The translations under genes and the position numbers were made by a program. DNA of 64,000 bases from Cardinalis cardinalis (Eukaryota; Chordata; Aves; Passeriformes; Cardinalidae), in contig JACDOX010000111.1 in assembly GCA_014549065.1 (NCBI GenBank), forward strand, positions 1,920,882 through 1,984,881. The letters run 5' to 3'. Numbering within the stretch: the stretch's first letter is position 1; every line of letters begins with the position of its first letter. The notes under the pieces are model-generated. The model saw nothing but the letters and a program-made list of their open reading frames with translations, was not told the DNA's origin and searched no databases. Shown in pieces: positions 12,711 to 43,935 of the stretch.

Positions 12711-15700
12711 CTCNCTTCAAGATCTTTCCCCAGATGTTTCTGCAAAGATCTCCTCTGTAATTTGTCACCGCTGCCTGTACCCTGCTCACTCACAGTTCAC
12801 CACCTCACCCCCATGGGAGGTTTTAGAGCATAAAGCACTTACAGAGGGCAGCAGTGCACAAAGGGCTTTTATGGGATATTGTCTTTTTGCAGGCTACAAA
12901 CAAGTGGGAAATGCTGTAAATACACTGATCTNTTGGCTTTGCCCTGCAATGCTCAGGCCAACGCTCACAGCACTGTGGTTACCCAGGAGGAGNGCTTGGG
13001 GAGTTCAGAGTGTTTGCTCAGGGTGGGGGAAAAGCTGCCCCAGGCAATGTGTGAGGCTGCACAACAAACCTGCAGTCCCCAGAGAGTCAGTTCATCCAAT
13101 GTGATGGCTTTTACAGTGGTACCAGCTGATCATCCAGCAGATTCATGCAAATACAGGCAATGGGACATTCATTAAATTACCCACAACAACAACTAACTTG
13201 ATGCAAGATTCCCTGGCTAAGTTTGCAAGACAGACCCAGCTGCCTGCCTCAGAGCATGTGAAATGGCAAGGAAATAACTCCTTTCCAGGTGCAGAAGCAA
13301 CTGCAGCAGAGACTATAACCTTCAGAGGTTTCCTATAAAGTGAATAGCAGCTAATACTGGGACACTGAGCATCACTGAGTCCTCTGTAAGCAGAATTTCA
13401 CTGCAGCTCATGTTGCTGTCCCGTACAAGCTGATTTTGTCATAATTTCCTTTGGCTTGTAGCCATAGGTCTTTGCTATCAAGTCCTTAATTTATTCATGT
13501 GAGATGAACAAGAGTGANGGACATTGATCCACTTATTAACTCAACCATTTGCAGCCCTATTACAGTGAGAGTATTGCATGAATTGCTAACAGTTGTTGAG
13601 AGGACTTTCATCATTTTGAGTCAGAAGATGGCTGCTCACAACCTACACGGTTCTTTTTCTGTCCCCTCAGGGGAATTTGCTTTAGAAACTGTTTCTCACA
13701 GTTGGTTTGCAGTCTTTGCTGATAATTTCCTTTCTGCTGTCTGAGCAAGGGTAAGGTTTCAGAAGGCTTGAGTGAATTCACCACCTGAAGAGAGGCTTGA
13801 GCTTGCACTGGTTGCCTCAGATGAAAGGGAAGTATGAGAAAAAAGCAGAGAAGGTGATGAAACCTCAGCAGCAATTTCCTTCATTAACTGTTCATGGGAG
13901 AGCTAGCACAGCCTTGGGTTGTCCTGCAGGGATATTCACTTATGCCCTGGCTCCATGGCATTGCAGGGGAGAAAACCCTTTGGTCTATAGAGGAAAAGAG
14001 TCTGTGATACAAAATGGGACAATTCCTGTGCCAAAATGCCCTGCTATTTACCCTGGTACTGACAGCTGCATCTTGGCCTGTTAACTGCAAGGAGATTACA
14101 GCAATTGCCTTGTTCCAGCTCTTCCCTGTTCCATTTCTGCACCCAGGAAAATTCCACCTGGATTTTCTGAGTGTTCTCCATCATTCAGAGGGAATCTCAC
14201 AGAGTCACAGTGCAGGTCCCAGACCTTTGCAGGGCCCAGTCTAACTCACAGCAGNGTAAAAAGACAAAACCAACACAGGAAGCATCTACACTTCAAAGAT
14301 GGCTTGGCCAAACATGTCTCTGCAATTTGTTGGTTCTGAAAGTCAAAAAACCTAGGCTGAATGGTATTTGCCTATTTTCTGGCCCTAAACCCAGCTGACC
14401 TACAAGCATANAACAAAATCAACAGAAGAGTTGCCCGCAGGACATTTTGCTTTATAGATTGCTTCAAGAACAAGAAAACATTTCTTCTGAGGGAGACAGA
14501 TGGAAGACACTGTCCTTCCTTCCTACTTCCCTTCCTCCAGCTATGATCATTATTTGCAAGGTGNCTCAGTATTTTGGGGGGCAGTTAGGTGTTTTTTTTG
14601 GCCATGTCCCTCATTTCTGANCAAAGAAAATTAAATATAAGTAAAATGCAAGGCTTTTTTTAGGGGATAAATGGACAAAAATTGACCCACACACGTTGAA
14701 AAATCTAGAACAGAGCACCTCATAAATTTCTTTCNTTTTAGAACTTAACATTAAAATCATTAAGCAGAAGGAGAAAATATTATTGGAGAGGTCCAAAACA
14801 GTCTGGATTGTCAATCCAGAGGTGGCTACTGCCCTGNTCTGTTTGCAGTGACAGGGGAGGTTGCAGCAGAACCATGTTTGTGAGATGAGCACTGCAGTGG
14901 TTGGAGCTGGGGTGAAGCCCTGGTGCCTCTCCCTGAGCTTGCACTGGGCACAAGCACTTAAAACAGTGCCAAAAACATCGTGGGAGCTGGAGATTGAGAG
15001 GAAATTTTCAGAGATTGGGAGAAGGAAAGAACGAGAAGTGAAGCTGGGGCAGCAGCAGTTGGTAGAAGAAATGGACAGAGAGAGATCAGTGGTAGCTCTC
15101 TGGGCAGANAGTTTGCCAGGCAGGAGAGTACCAGAGGAGAGGGAGGAATGGGGCCTGCAGAGGNGCAGAATGGGGCTGGAAAGCATTTGTAATCTGTCAG
15201 TGAGTCTTTCAACAATTTTCCACTCCACTGTGATTAATTTTGCTGTTAGTCTGGGCTGGTTTGTGTGTGGTGAATGTAAATGAGACCAGTAGTTGCTAAG
15301 GTCTGTACCAAANGCAAAACTGAATGTCTGGTCCATGACAAGCAACTGCTCTGGCTTGTGCCTGTGCAACTGGTGCTGTTTTACACAGTCAGGCATGGGG
15401 ATCANGATCCTGCCAACCTTTACAATTGCAGCATCTTAATATATGCTCCTAAATTCCTTTGAGCATACATAACTATGTGTTCAGACACTTGGCTCTGCAT
15501 TCTACAAGAAACTCATTGAAACATTCAAAAATAAAAGCAGACAACATTAACTTGCTAAGAGCAAATTCCAAAATAGAGCAGGATCCTCAGAAAAAGTGCC
15601 ACAACGAGACTTGAACTTTTTTTTTTTTTGTTCAAAAATACCTTGTATTTCACAGGCAGCTTTTTTTTTGTTAGTTTTTGTTTCTTTCCATTTATAATTT

Positions 15701-16094
15701 AGCTTAACCCACCATCTGAGAACTGAAAGGCAGAAAATCCCCACCCAGCAGGGAAAGTCTAACAAGACTTNGAAGAGGGAGGTCTGTTTTGCAGCTGGGG
15801 TGGTTTCCCACCATGATGGTGAACAACAGGCACTGCAGCACTTTTTTTGTAGACTGAAACTTAGGAAAACTTGGATTTAATTTGCTCATATTTACATTTG
15901 GCAAGCAGGGAGCAGAGAAGGAACTGGGGGTATGAGAGATGAGACACATATCAGGTTCTTGCTGGAATACACCATCTGAGCATGGCCCAGCTCCTGTCCT
16001 CCCCTTCCAGTTTCCAAAGAAAAGGTGAGGCCAGTGGGAGCCAGAGCTGCCCAGAGGGTCACAGCCTTTAAATGTGAGGTGAACTACAGTGGAT

Positions 16095-16257
16095 TGGAGA
16101 GNGAGGATATTGAGGAATTAACTAAGTGCTAATTTCNGATTATTACCTACAGGAAGGCAAAGAAAATATTGTATAAGGGAAGGAGAACATCCTAGGCTGA
16201 GGCCATAGGTGAACTTTGAATGTAACTCCTAATTGCCTCCATTAGTTGAAACAGTTA
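16095..16257. repeat. 163-bp direct duplication, copy A
   Basis: Aligns without gaps to 18235-18397 (offset 2140) with about 11 mismatches outside Ns, roughly 93% identity. Shared blocks include catcctaggctgaggcca and aactcctaattgcctccatt. It matches no repeat family I recognise. Confidence 0.85.
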
Positions 16258-18234
16258 GTTTAATAATCCAACAACTGGCTTTTCTNGCCCTCAGCAGAAC
16301 ATTTGTCATTTGAGTGGGTAAATTTTTGGCACTGAAGCAGAGATCAGACTTCAGGACACTTTGTAATACACAGAAGGAGGAATTCTTCAGCCAGAGGCCC
16401 AGGTGATAGCAATGGTCAGATTGAAAGCAGTGGCATTTAGCCACAAAAATGAGTGTCCTTGAAGCTCACCTGTAGCCCACTGCTCTTAGGACTCAACCAG
16501 TTTGTTTCTTATATTTGTATTTCACTGCTATTTATTTCACTCTTGTATCCTAGATTTAAGAAAATATTCATATTCAGACCATAACTGACTGTGCATGGCT
16601 TGCTATTTTAGCAGGATTAATATAACTAACTTTTGAAAAAAAATGAGAAACTCTCACTTATTCTTTCATATGTTTTAGGAAGACAATGATTTATTAATGA
16701 ACACAGAATTACTATTTCTGAGTTCAAGTTGACAAGCCCTGGTACAAGTGTGCAGCTGGTCAGGAGATGTCACTGCAACTGACTGAATAAGGAAAGATCC
16801 CTGGTGTTTTAAGAACAAACGTGTCAATGTATAGAAAATTAATGGTGAATTAAAATACACCCCTCCAAGGCTCTTCTTGTGATAAATCTGCTGTCTCCAT
16901 GAGACCCCTTGCAATTCCTCTTTGCCNACTTTATATGATTATAAAAGCCCCATCACATTTCCATTAAGATCAAGGGTAAATATTTCAGTGCTCTTTGCAC
17001 AGGGTTAGATCCTTATTATATTTTAGTAGCAATATTTACTCCACAGAAGAAATTTCTTTGGCTATACTTATGTTCTGTTATGATTCAATAGATGTGTATC
17101 TGACAGAATTATGTGGNTGTGAATATGGCTCTTCTGAGGGAAAGAACTGGAAAATTCCCCACCAAGAGTTGATCTTTGCCAACATATATTGTTAACTGAT
17201 ATTAATAAATAGGAACTGGTAGCTTCTCTTTCTGAAGTAGCATTCAGAGCCTGAATAACAATTTAAAATGCTGTAAAGGGAGAACACATATCCTGTCTGG
17301 CAAGCTGAGGTGTAAAATATGCTACATGCAACCAGATGGCTGCACAAAGCTGTCTGAAATTGCAGGAGGAGACCACAGCTTTCTTCTGCGGCTGCAAGAA
17401 CCTGCCAGGACGGTCTTGTGCTGTGCAGGAGCTACTGCAGGGCTTGGCTGTGGGGCTTGAAAGTCACAAAGCAGGCAATGGAAGACATGGTATACTAAAC
17501 TGTGCCTTTATCAAGGGTTTTTGCAGTTGCTTTTTCAATTTTTTTTGCTATGCTGCTGGCTTTAATACTTTTTTTCCTGTCTTGTCAGTATTAAAAGTTT
17601 TGGTTCCCTTTTTTGTTTGTTTTTAAGAACCTGCTGCCTGTAATATGCACACAGGGGCACTGTGCTCTGTATGAGTCTTGTGCACATCAGAAACTTTACC
17701 CACAGCTATTCCATACCTGAATGAAGAGAGCTTTGCTTTCTCAAAGCCAGTTTCAGCACCAAAGAGGAACAGCTGAGCAATAGGGCCAAAGGCACTGCTT
17801 GCATNCAAGAGTGCTTCAGAAAGCACCCATTAAACCATTCAGCAACAGCTTTTTCCAGCCTTGAGCACCAGAAATAGCAGTCCTGGAAACACAGAACCTC
17901 TTCTTGTATGGCTCCTGCACCGGGAGCCTGGAGATGTGGAAGTGAGGGTGTCCAAAGCGGCCGAGCAGTGACTCACACACCCGGCGTGGGACTGGAGCAG
18001 GTCCCTGTCACCCCTCTGCAGCTGGCTGGCTCTCAGAAGCCCAGGGGGTTCCTTTTCAGTTCTTCACTTTCCTGAGGAGAAGCAGTTTCTTTTCAGCTGC
18101 TCTCTCATGGAGAGGATGTTTAAGGCTTGTGTTGGAAGCCTGGAAGGTGTTGGTGTACAAAGTGTACAAAGGAGTTTTCCCCTNGTAAGGAACTAACTTT
18201 GCCAGCCACCCTTTTGCAGCTCCCCTTGATCCAN

Positions 18235-18397
18235 GGGAGAGCGAGGATATNGAGGAATTAACTAACTGCTTATTTCAGATGATTACCCATGGGAAGGCAG
18301 AGAAAATATTGCATAAGGAAAGGAAAACATCCTAGGCTGAGGCCANANGTGAACTTTGAATTTAACTCCTAATTGCCTCCATTAGTTGAAACAGTTA
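18235..18397. repeat. 163-bp direct duplication, copy B
   Basis: The partner of 16095-16257 in the same orientation. It lies just beyond the candidate poly(A) signals of CYBB. Confidence 0.85.
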
Positions 18398-18442
18398 TTC
18401 AGGATAAGCTGCNTCCTAATAGCAAGCATTGTGCTAGAATGC

Positions 18443-18448
18443 TTTATT
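18443..18448 (-). terminator. CYBB: candidate poly(A) signal, CYBB
   Basis: AATAAA on the - strand (tttatt on +), 365 nt past the CYBB stop. A second lies at 18655-18660, 153 nt past the stop. The mammalian CYBB 3' UTR is longer (kilobase scale), so further sites downstream, for example 16690-16695 or 16531-16536, are also possible. Confidence 0.35.
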
Positions 18449-18654
18449 GTTTAATAACACCGAGCTTTATGGGTGTGAATTGGCTCCCAAAAGCAAATGA
18501 CAGCCTCCACTCTTCAGCAGTGTGGCAAATAATGGGAGGATAAAGGCAGTTAATTGAGGGGAAATCCCCTCACACAGACAAAGAAAACAGATTTCTACTG
18601 AATAGCCAGCACACAGAGGGCAATGAAAACTTCCCTAAGGTAAAACTTGACTCT

Positions 18655-18660
18655 TTTATT
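18655..18660 (-). terminator. CYBB: candidate proximal poly(A) signal, CYBB
   Basis: AATAAA on the - strand, 153 nt past the stop codon. Use is unknown. Confidence 0.35.
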
Positions 18661-18812
18661 CTACCACAGAGCCAAAATCGTTCCCAAGAAGCAAAGGGAC
18701 CTGCGTTAGTGTAGCTGAAATTTAGAAGCTGGGCTGTCCTTCCCAGACTCCAAACAGAAAAACAGATTNAGTCTTTAGACTTTGCTTTCAAAGACTCCCA
18801 CTTGCTTCAGAG

Positions 18813-38257
<19,445 letters not shown>

Positions 38258-38370
38258 GGCTGCCTGAGATGTGTGAGCACAGCAGCCCTGCTCTCTCTGG
38301 GACAGCCTCCACGTCTTCTCTCATGAGGAAGTGAGAGCAAAAGGTTGCAGCACCCTGTTTCCTTTCTCAT
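38258..38370 (-). promoter_or_regulatory. CYBB: CYBB 5' UTR and proximal promoter
   Basis: Upstream of the ATG on the - strand there is a purine-rich ETS core, CACTTCCTC (38325-38333), about 70 bp from the start codon. The human CYBB promoter has a PU.1 site at a comparable place. Further up, GAGAAAGGAAAC (38357-38368) resembles an IRF element but with one base between the GAAA halves instead of two. No CpG island is present, as expected for a myeloid-restricted promoter. Transcription start and factor use are inferred. Confidence 0.55.
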
Positions 38371-38894
38371 TCGTTTGGGAAATAAGTTAACCATTTAATC
38401 ATGTTCTGTTTTGAATATGTTCCTATCATCTCTACATAGAACATTTCATATATCAAATACGTATAAACGGTTGAAATAAACTTTTCCATTGTGATACAAA
38501 GGATAGAATTAATTATACAACTGATCAGGTTTTCTGCTAAAAATGTATTGCCNCTGTATATAACTTTTAATGCTGAAGTGTAACATAGAAAGCACAGCAG
38601 AGTTGCCTCTGCCCAGACCTGTCTCTTTTTAATCACCTCAGGACTGAGATGCAGTCCATGCTGATCTTTGTTGATAAATAATCACTATTACTACTTCTCT
38701 TCCAGTAATTCAATGTCCACAGAAACTTCAAAGTGTAATCTAACATTCCTCTCGTCTGGTACATTCAAACCTCACTAAATTCCTTCCAAAATTCCTCTCT
38801 GTTCTGGCCAAAACTGAGGAGAAATGTCACTGGATAGGTTTTTTTTCATGGTTTTGAATCTCACAGGATTCCCTTTGATGGCCATCCCAAATGG

Positions 38895-39070
38895 ATCACA
38901 GAATTACAGAATGATAGAATGCTTGGGTGGGAAGGAACCTGAAAGATCATTTACTTCCCACCCCCTGCCATGGGCAGCGAGGCCACCCACTGACTCAGGC
39001 TGCTCAGGGCCCCAACCAACCTGACCTTGGATGCTATCAGGGATGGGGCAGCATTTCCAGGGATGCTGGA
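38895..39070 (-). mobile_element. CR1 LINE 3' fragment
   Basis: The + strand reads atcacagaattacagaatga, ctgccatgggcagcgaggcc, ctcagggccccaaccaacct, the reverse complement of a CR1 3' end. About 175 bp, diverged, roughly 640 bp upstream of the CYBB start. Confidence 0.8.
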
Positions 39071-41029
39071 TGTCATCAGAGGGTCTGGTGCCCATATTTT
39101 TGTTTCTGGAGGTAGCCTCTGGAAGTTCAACAGTTGGGGTGGCTGGGAAGGAAAGGAGGGGGGCAGTTCTGATTTATGAATGTCCATTCTTGCAGTGAAG
39201 ACAAGCCTTCTCTCCCTGATCAGGAATGGCAGCATTCTCACTGCCTTTTTCTTCTCCCTAGCTCAGGATAAGTTACTTGTGCCTTCTCTGGGGTGAGCCA
39301 GTGCAGGTATCCAGGATGCTCTGAGCTTCAGCAGCTTTACCTTGCCTGGAAGCTCCTCAGGCACCATAGCCCCTGAAACATGGATTTATTGGCTCAGGAG
39401 GTTTCTGGCAGGCTAGAAACCTAGAAGGGGTTGATCTTGGATCAGTCACAACAGTTGCAAAGTCTGAGGTCCTTTTGACAGCCTGAACACAGACCATGAA
39501 ACAGAGCTGCCTTCAGCCTAGCAATTATTAAATGCAGCAGCTGATCTCACTGCCTGAACTCNAAAGAAAGGGCAGAGGTGCTGGGCCCTTCCACAGCTGG
39601 GAAGTTCTGCTGCTCCCTGATGCCTCTGAAGTGACATGACAAGCACAGCAAATTTTGCCTCCTCTTNCTGCAAGTGACAAATTTGAGTAGAAATGGTACC
39701 AAAACCACCCACTCATCACCTCTGNCTTAATTCTGATTGTTTCACCTTCTAAATGAATGAAACATTTTTGCTGTTACAAAAACCTGAATGTTTTATACTT
39801 TGTACTTATTTGGAACACATCCTGTACAAGAAAAAAACATGTTGTCAGCTGTGTATTAATTATGTAGGAATGTAAAACTAAAGCATGGAAAAAATTAAAT
39901 GCTATCTCAGTGTGTGTATAAAATTTATTTCAAGCTATTTGATTGCACAAAGCATTTTTCATCCTTCTTTGTGCTCAAAAGTTCAGTCAACACTGATCCT
40001 TTTTCAGCATGACAGTGTTGTAAAAGTCTCAGGGTTCTTCCTTTCCTCACAGTAATTTTACCTCATTGCTTAGGAATTAATTCAGCTCCTCTCCTGCTCT
40101 GCACAATAATGGTCTGTCTATTGTTGCACAAATTTAATGCCAGGTGCTTGCAATAGGCCTAGGGGTTTCACATATTTCCCTAAAAGGGACAATGAAAAAT
40201 TCTGCAAGTAAAAATCCCCAAAGAGAGAGTGATGTGAAGAACAGAGGGAGAGATCCAGCTCCTCCTTCTCATGCAGTAGGGGAAAGTCGAGTAGAGACCT
40301 TGATTAACCTCTTCTATTTTGTAGCCTGAAGTCTTTATTTTGAATGCTGTGCAATCACTGTTTACCAACCTTGCCTGGATTCTACAGCAAAGAGGAAGAA
40401 GCAAACAAGGGACTTGTCAAGTTGTCTTCCCTGAAAAGACTCTTCACACGCAGCCTGAGGGTGTCACTCTGTGTGCTTGCCTTCACTCCAGGGAATGACA
40501 TAGCCTGAAACTTCTGCTCTTTCTGTTTTGTTTACAAAATAAATGATTCCAAGCTGAGAGAACAGAAAGGGGGATAGATATGAGCCAGGGAAAAACATGT
40601 CAATGAGACTCCAATGACTGGCAGATCCTTCTAGGTCCTCACTTTACACTATAACCCTCAATGCAATTCCTTGCTCCTGTACTTCCCCACACTGCCTTGC
40701 AGTCATCATGAGAGACCCATGTGCTGTATTAAAAAAATCCAAGTCTGGTCCAGATGCTGCTTACCACACCCCTCTTGGCTTGAAGGCAAGCAGCACCACC
40801 ACAAAACGGGCCAGAATGGCTGCACACCGCTGTGTTACTGGAAGGAAGAGACACCACCAGCAGCATGTCCNAAGTACAGACAGACATTTCATCTCAGTGA
40901 GCAGTCAGTAGTTTCCAGAGGAGCTGGACTAAAGCTGCAACAGCATGACCTCCCATATATAAAGGCAGAGGTAAAATTAACCTGCCTTTGCATAGGACTG
41001 AGGGAGAGGGAGCGAGATGGCATCCTTTG

Positions 41030-41350
41030 GGCAGGTACCAGCTTTATCATCTGCTAACGTGGCTCTGGAACACAACCACCATCTCTGCGAGACTTCCCCT
41101 CCCAGGGCTGCAGATCCACTTCGTTTACACGCGCTGGTGATAGCCCAGGGTAGCTTTTCTCTGCCTGGAGAGAGGGACTCCACCAGCGATTCCCTGCTCA
41201 AGAAAACACCTCGAAAGACGCGGAAAGAGGAACGGCAGCCTCTCCTGTGCCCGTCCCGCCCGGGCCGGTGGTTCAGCAGCCCCGCGGTGCCCCCCTCTGG
41301 CAGAGCCGGCCCCGCACCGCTCCCGGGGGAAGGAGCTGGAGTCCTGCTCA
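41030..41350. promoter_or_regulatory. intergenic CpG island
   Basis: A GC-rich stretch with a CpG about every 14 bases (for example aagacgcgg, cccgcccgggccgg, gccccgcggtgc, cctcgcgtctcc) in an otherwise CpG-poor region. It lies about 2.8-3.1 kb upstream of the CYBB start and more than 8 kb from XK coding sequence. A 150-codon open frame crosses it (41017-41469, +), but its composition is what GC-rich DNA gives by chance. It may be an alternative CYBB promoter, a lncRNA promoter or an enhancer. Confidence 0.6.
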
Positions 41351-43849
41351 GTCCTTCCCTCCCTATGCACCTGCCCTCGCGTCTCCTTTCCTGCTGCATC
41401 CCTGCTCAAAACCACTTTCCTGCTTTTCCCTCTCTCTTTCAGCACTGGGCTGTCAAATCCCGTTTCTAATTAGCAGCTCCTGGTCACACTCTGGGAAAGG
41501 ACTTCCAGAGCTCCTTAGCTCACTTCGTTCTTCCTAACAGCATCTGCTGCAGCTGTATTACTGCTGACACGTTTGCATCCCCATTCCACAACCAGAAACG
41601 AAGGTGGTGCCCCCAGCCTGCTAGAGCTGTGCTGTGGTAGCTCATGAAGTATTCCAGCATCCCCCTTCATGCCCAGGAACAGCTCCCAGGTGTGAACACC
41701 NCAGTGCCCAAACCCTGCAGCACAGGGCAACACTACAGGTCTGCACAATGCTGCAGTTTGTCTTGTAAATACAAAGGAGTGCTGTGATAATTCTTTTGCT
41801 GATTTTTCTCCCTCCCAGTCCTCAGTGTGGTGGTGTGGGGGTGACCCAGCTCTGTCAGCAGATGACAGATGCAGCCTTGGTTTTATGTTCATTTTCANTA
41901 ATATCAACACAGGAAACATTGAGGAATGATGTCATATTTAATGGATGTGTCTAAGCAAGATAACATGATACAATAAATTATGGCACCAAGGATGAGGCTT
42001 TTGCTTTAAAATTATCCTTCAGCTAGATTACTAAAAGAGAGTTCATCCTTGTGCCAAGATTCAGCATGAAGCCTATATGCTGCTAAATCATACCTAAATT
42101 GCCTCTTATTATAGAATTACACTGCTCCAGCCACACAATTTCTGGATTTATACGTTTCCCTTCACTCATTTGTCTTGATAAAGTTTTTTACTTCTGGATT
42201 TTCCCTGATAACTTGGACACTTGCCTGAGACTATCTCACAAACCCCTATCTGGCTTAAGTTACACTCAAGAGAAGTTTGGAAGCATCCATCCATCTCTTT
42301 GGGAAACTCATTGAAGACACAAGAGTCAGATAATTTGTGNGTCCATAATTTAGGTTTTGAACTGGGATGAATTTCTTCCAGGTTAAATTACCACTGGATG
42401 AGTAGTTATTAAAGCCTCCTGTTGTAANGCTGTTTACAGCAGTTTATTTGTATACACAACCCCCTCCCTCCTGGCATTTTTAGCACTTCCAGAGAAATCA
42501 CTACGAAAAACAAAATTTCAATGAGTGGGTTAGATTAGGGACTACAATTTCCACAGTATTATTTATTCATTTGATTTCTTGTATTTATGACTTCTCAAGT
42601 TTTGATGGTTTAATCATATTCTGCTATTTTCCCTGCTCAGGCTTTCAGGGGAGCAGCAANAGCCTGGAGGTACCTCATTTCCTTCTCAGCTGGATTTAGA
42701 GATCCTCTCACACAGTCTTCTGCCAAAGCTCGAGGAGCTGAGTCCACCTTGATCAAAATCACATCTGTTGACTGCTAATTACAGTGACTTATGACACTTT
42801 CTTTTGTATCAAGGGATACAATGTCATCTCACTGACACTTTTGCTACCTGGCAGGGAGAGTCTGCCAGATCATACTCCAATCCTGTGTCAGTATTTTTCT
42901 CCCCATACAAATACACTCCTGCACATGCTAAAATTGCATTTAGTTTTTTATTACTCTAGAACTTTTGAATGAGTGATACACTTAAGACTACAAACAGCTT
43001 GCTGTTTTTAATTTTAGATCTCCCACTAGTAAAACTTCCCTTTCCCTGGTGATTTTTTTTTCTTTTCTTGCTTGAAGAGACAACTGCTGTTGTGCCCTGG
43101 GAAGAACAGTGATATATGGTTTATTAAGATAGCAGCTTAAACACATAAGCCCTTGACTGCTAAAGGACATTACACAGCAATAGTTGATGGCTAATGGATT
43201 CCTGCTTGGTGCCCTTGGGGGCTTCCATTGCATTTTGGCCAATGGTAAATTATGGTGAAGAGTCAGCTGCTGCTGACATTTGAGTTGTCTGATGAGTTAA
43301 TGCTACAGCACTCTGCAGCCCCCCCTGAATTTGCCTCACCATCAATCCTCANGGCACAACACCCACATCCTTGCTGAGGCCATATTTCATGGCTAGGCAG
43401 AAGTCATTTTTCACTTATTACATTCCTTGCCTGTTCCCACCTGTCTCCTGCAAAGTTTTCCCTTTTCCTTTCCTCTGAATCTGAAGAAGCTTGGTTCATT
43501 TCTGACCCACACAGCCAAATCACCATGAACAAGGCTTAGCACAGCCAGCATCCCCGGTTTCTCCAATCAATTATCTTCCATCTTTCTGTAAAGAACAGAA
43601 AGGCTTTTTCAGCACATCACATCTTTTCAGCTGATGAAGAAAACAAGATCAAAGCAGGAACCACCATGGTTTAAAAAAACCACCTGACATATTGCATGGT
43701 CCATTGTTTTTCTTCCCATGCATAAAGAAGGTGGAATTGTGTAAGCAAACTGCACACAAGATGTCAGTGGTAACATTTCTGTTCTGACCATTANCACTTG
43801 GCCTCTATCCTGCTCAGATGTAGAATCAGACTAGTGTACTATGACACAT

Positions 43850-43935
43850 ATCATACATAAAATATACATATAATTAATATTTCTGTATTTATATGTATTA
43901 CATATATACAAATACATATAAATACATATAATTAA
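43850..43935. repeat. AT-rich, degenerate (CATA/TA)n
   Basis: Repeated catata, taaata and acatata units; low-complexity AT-rich DNA. Confidence 0.7.

Larger units (their letters stand above)
5641..18442. other. intergenic DYNLT3-CYBB (convergent 3' ends)
   Basis: About 12.8 kb with no supported gene. Contents recognised: an LTR near 7.1-7.5 kb, a TG microsatellite at 9224-9250, a head-to-head CR1 pair at 11631-12710, and both copies of a 163-bp duplication (16095 and 18235). Open frames here are short, or are held open by ambiguous bases, and show no family resemblance. The CYBB 3' UTR may extend into the right part. Confidence 0.7.

Noticed and set aside
14611..15396. A 261-codon open frame on the - strand in the DYNLT3-CYBB interval
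   Set aside because: It is held open partly by ambiguous bases (several X residues), has no recognisable domain and lacks any supporting splice or homology signal. Chance ORF.
41017..41469. 150-codon open frame through the CpG island
   Set aside because: Low stop-codon frequency is expected in GC-rich DNA. Other frames are open too, and no motif or family resemblance is seen.
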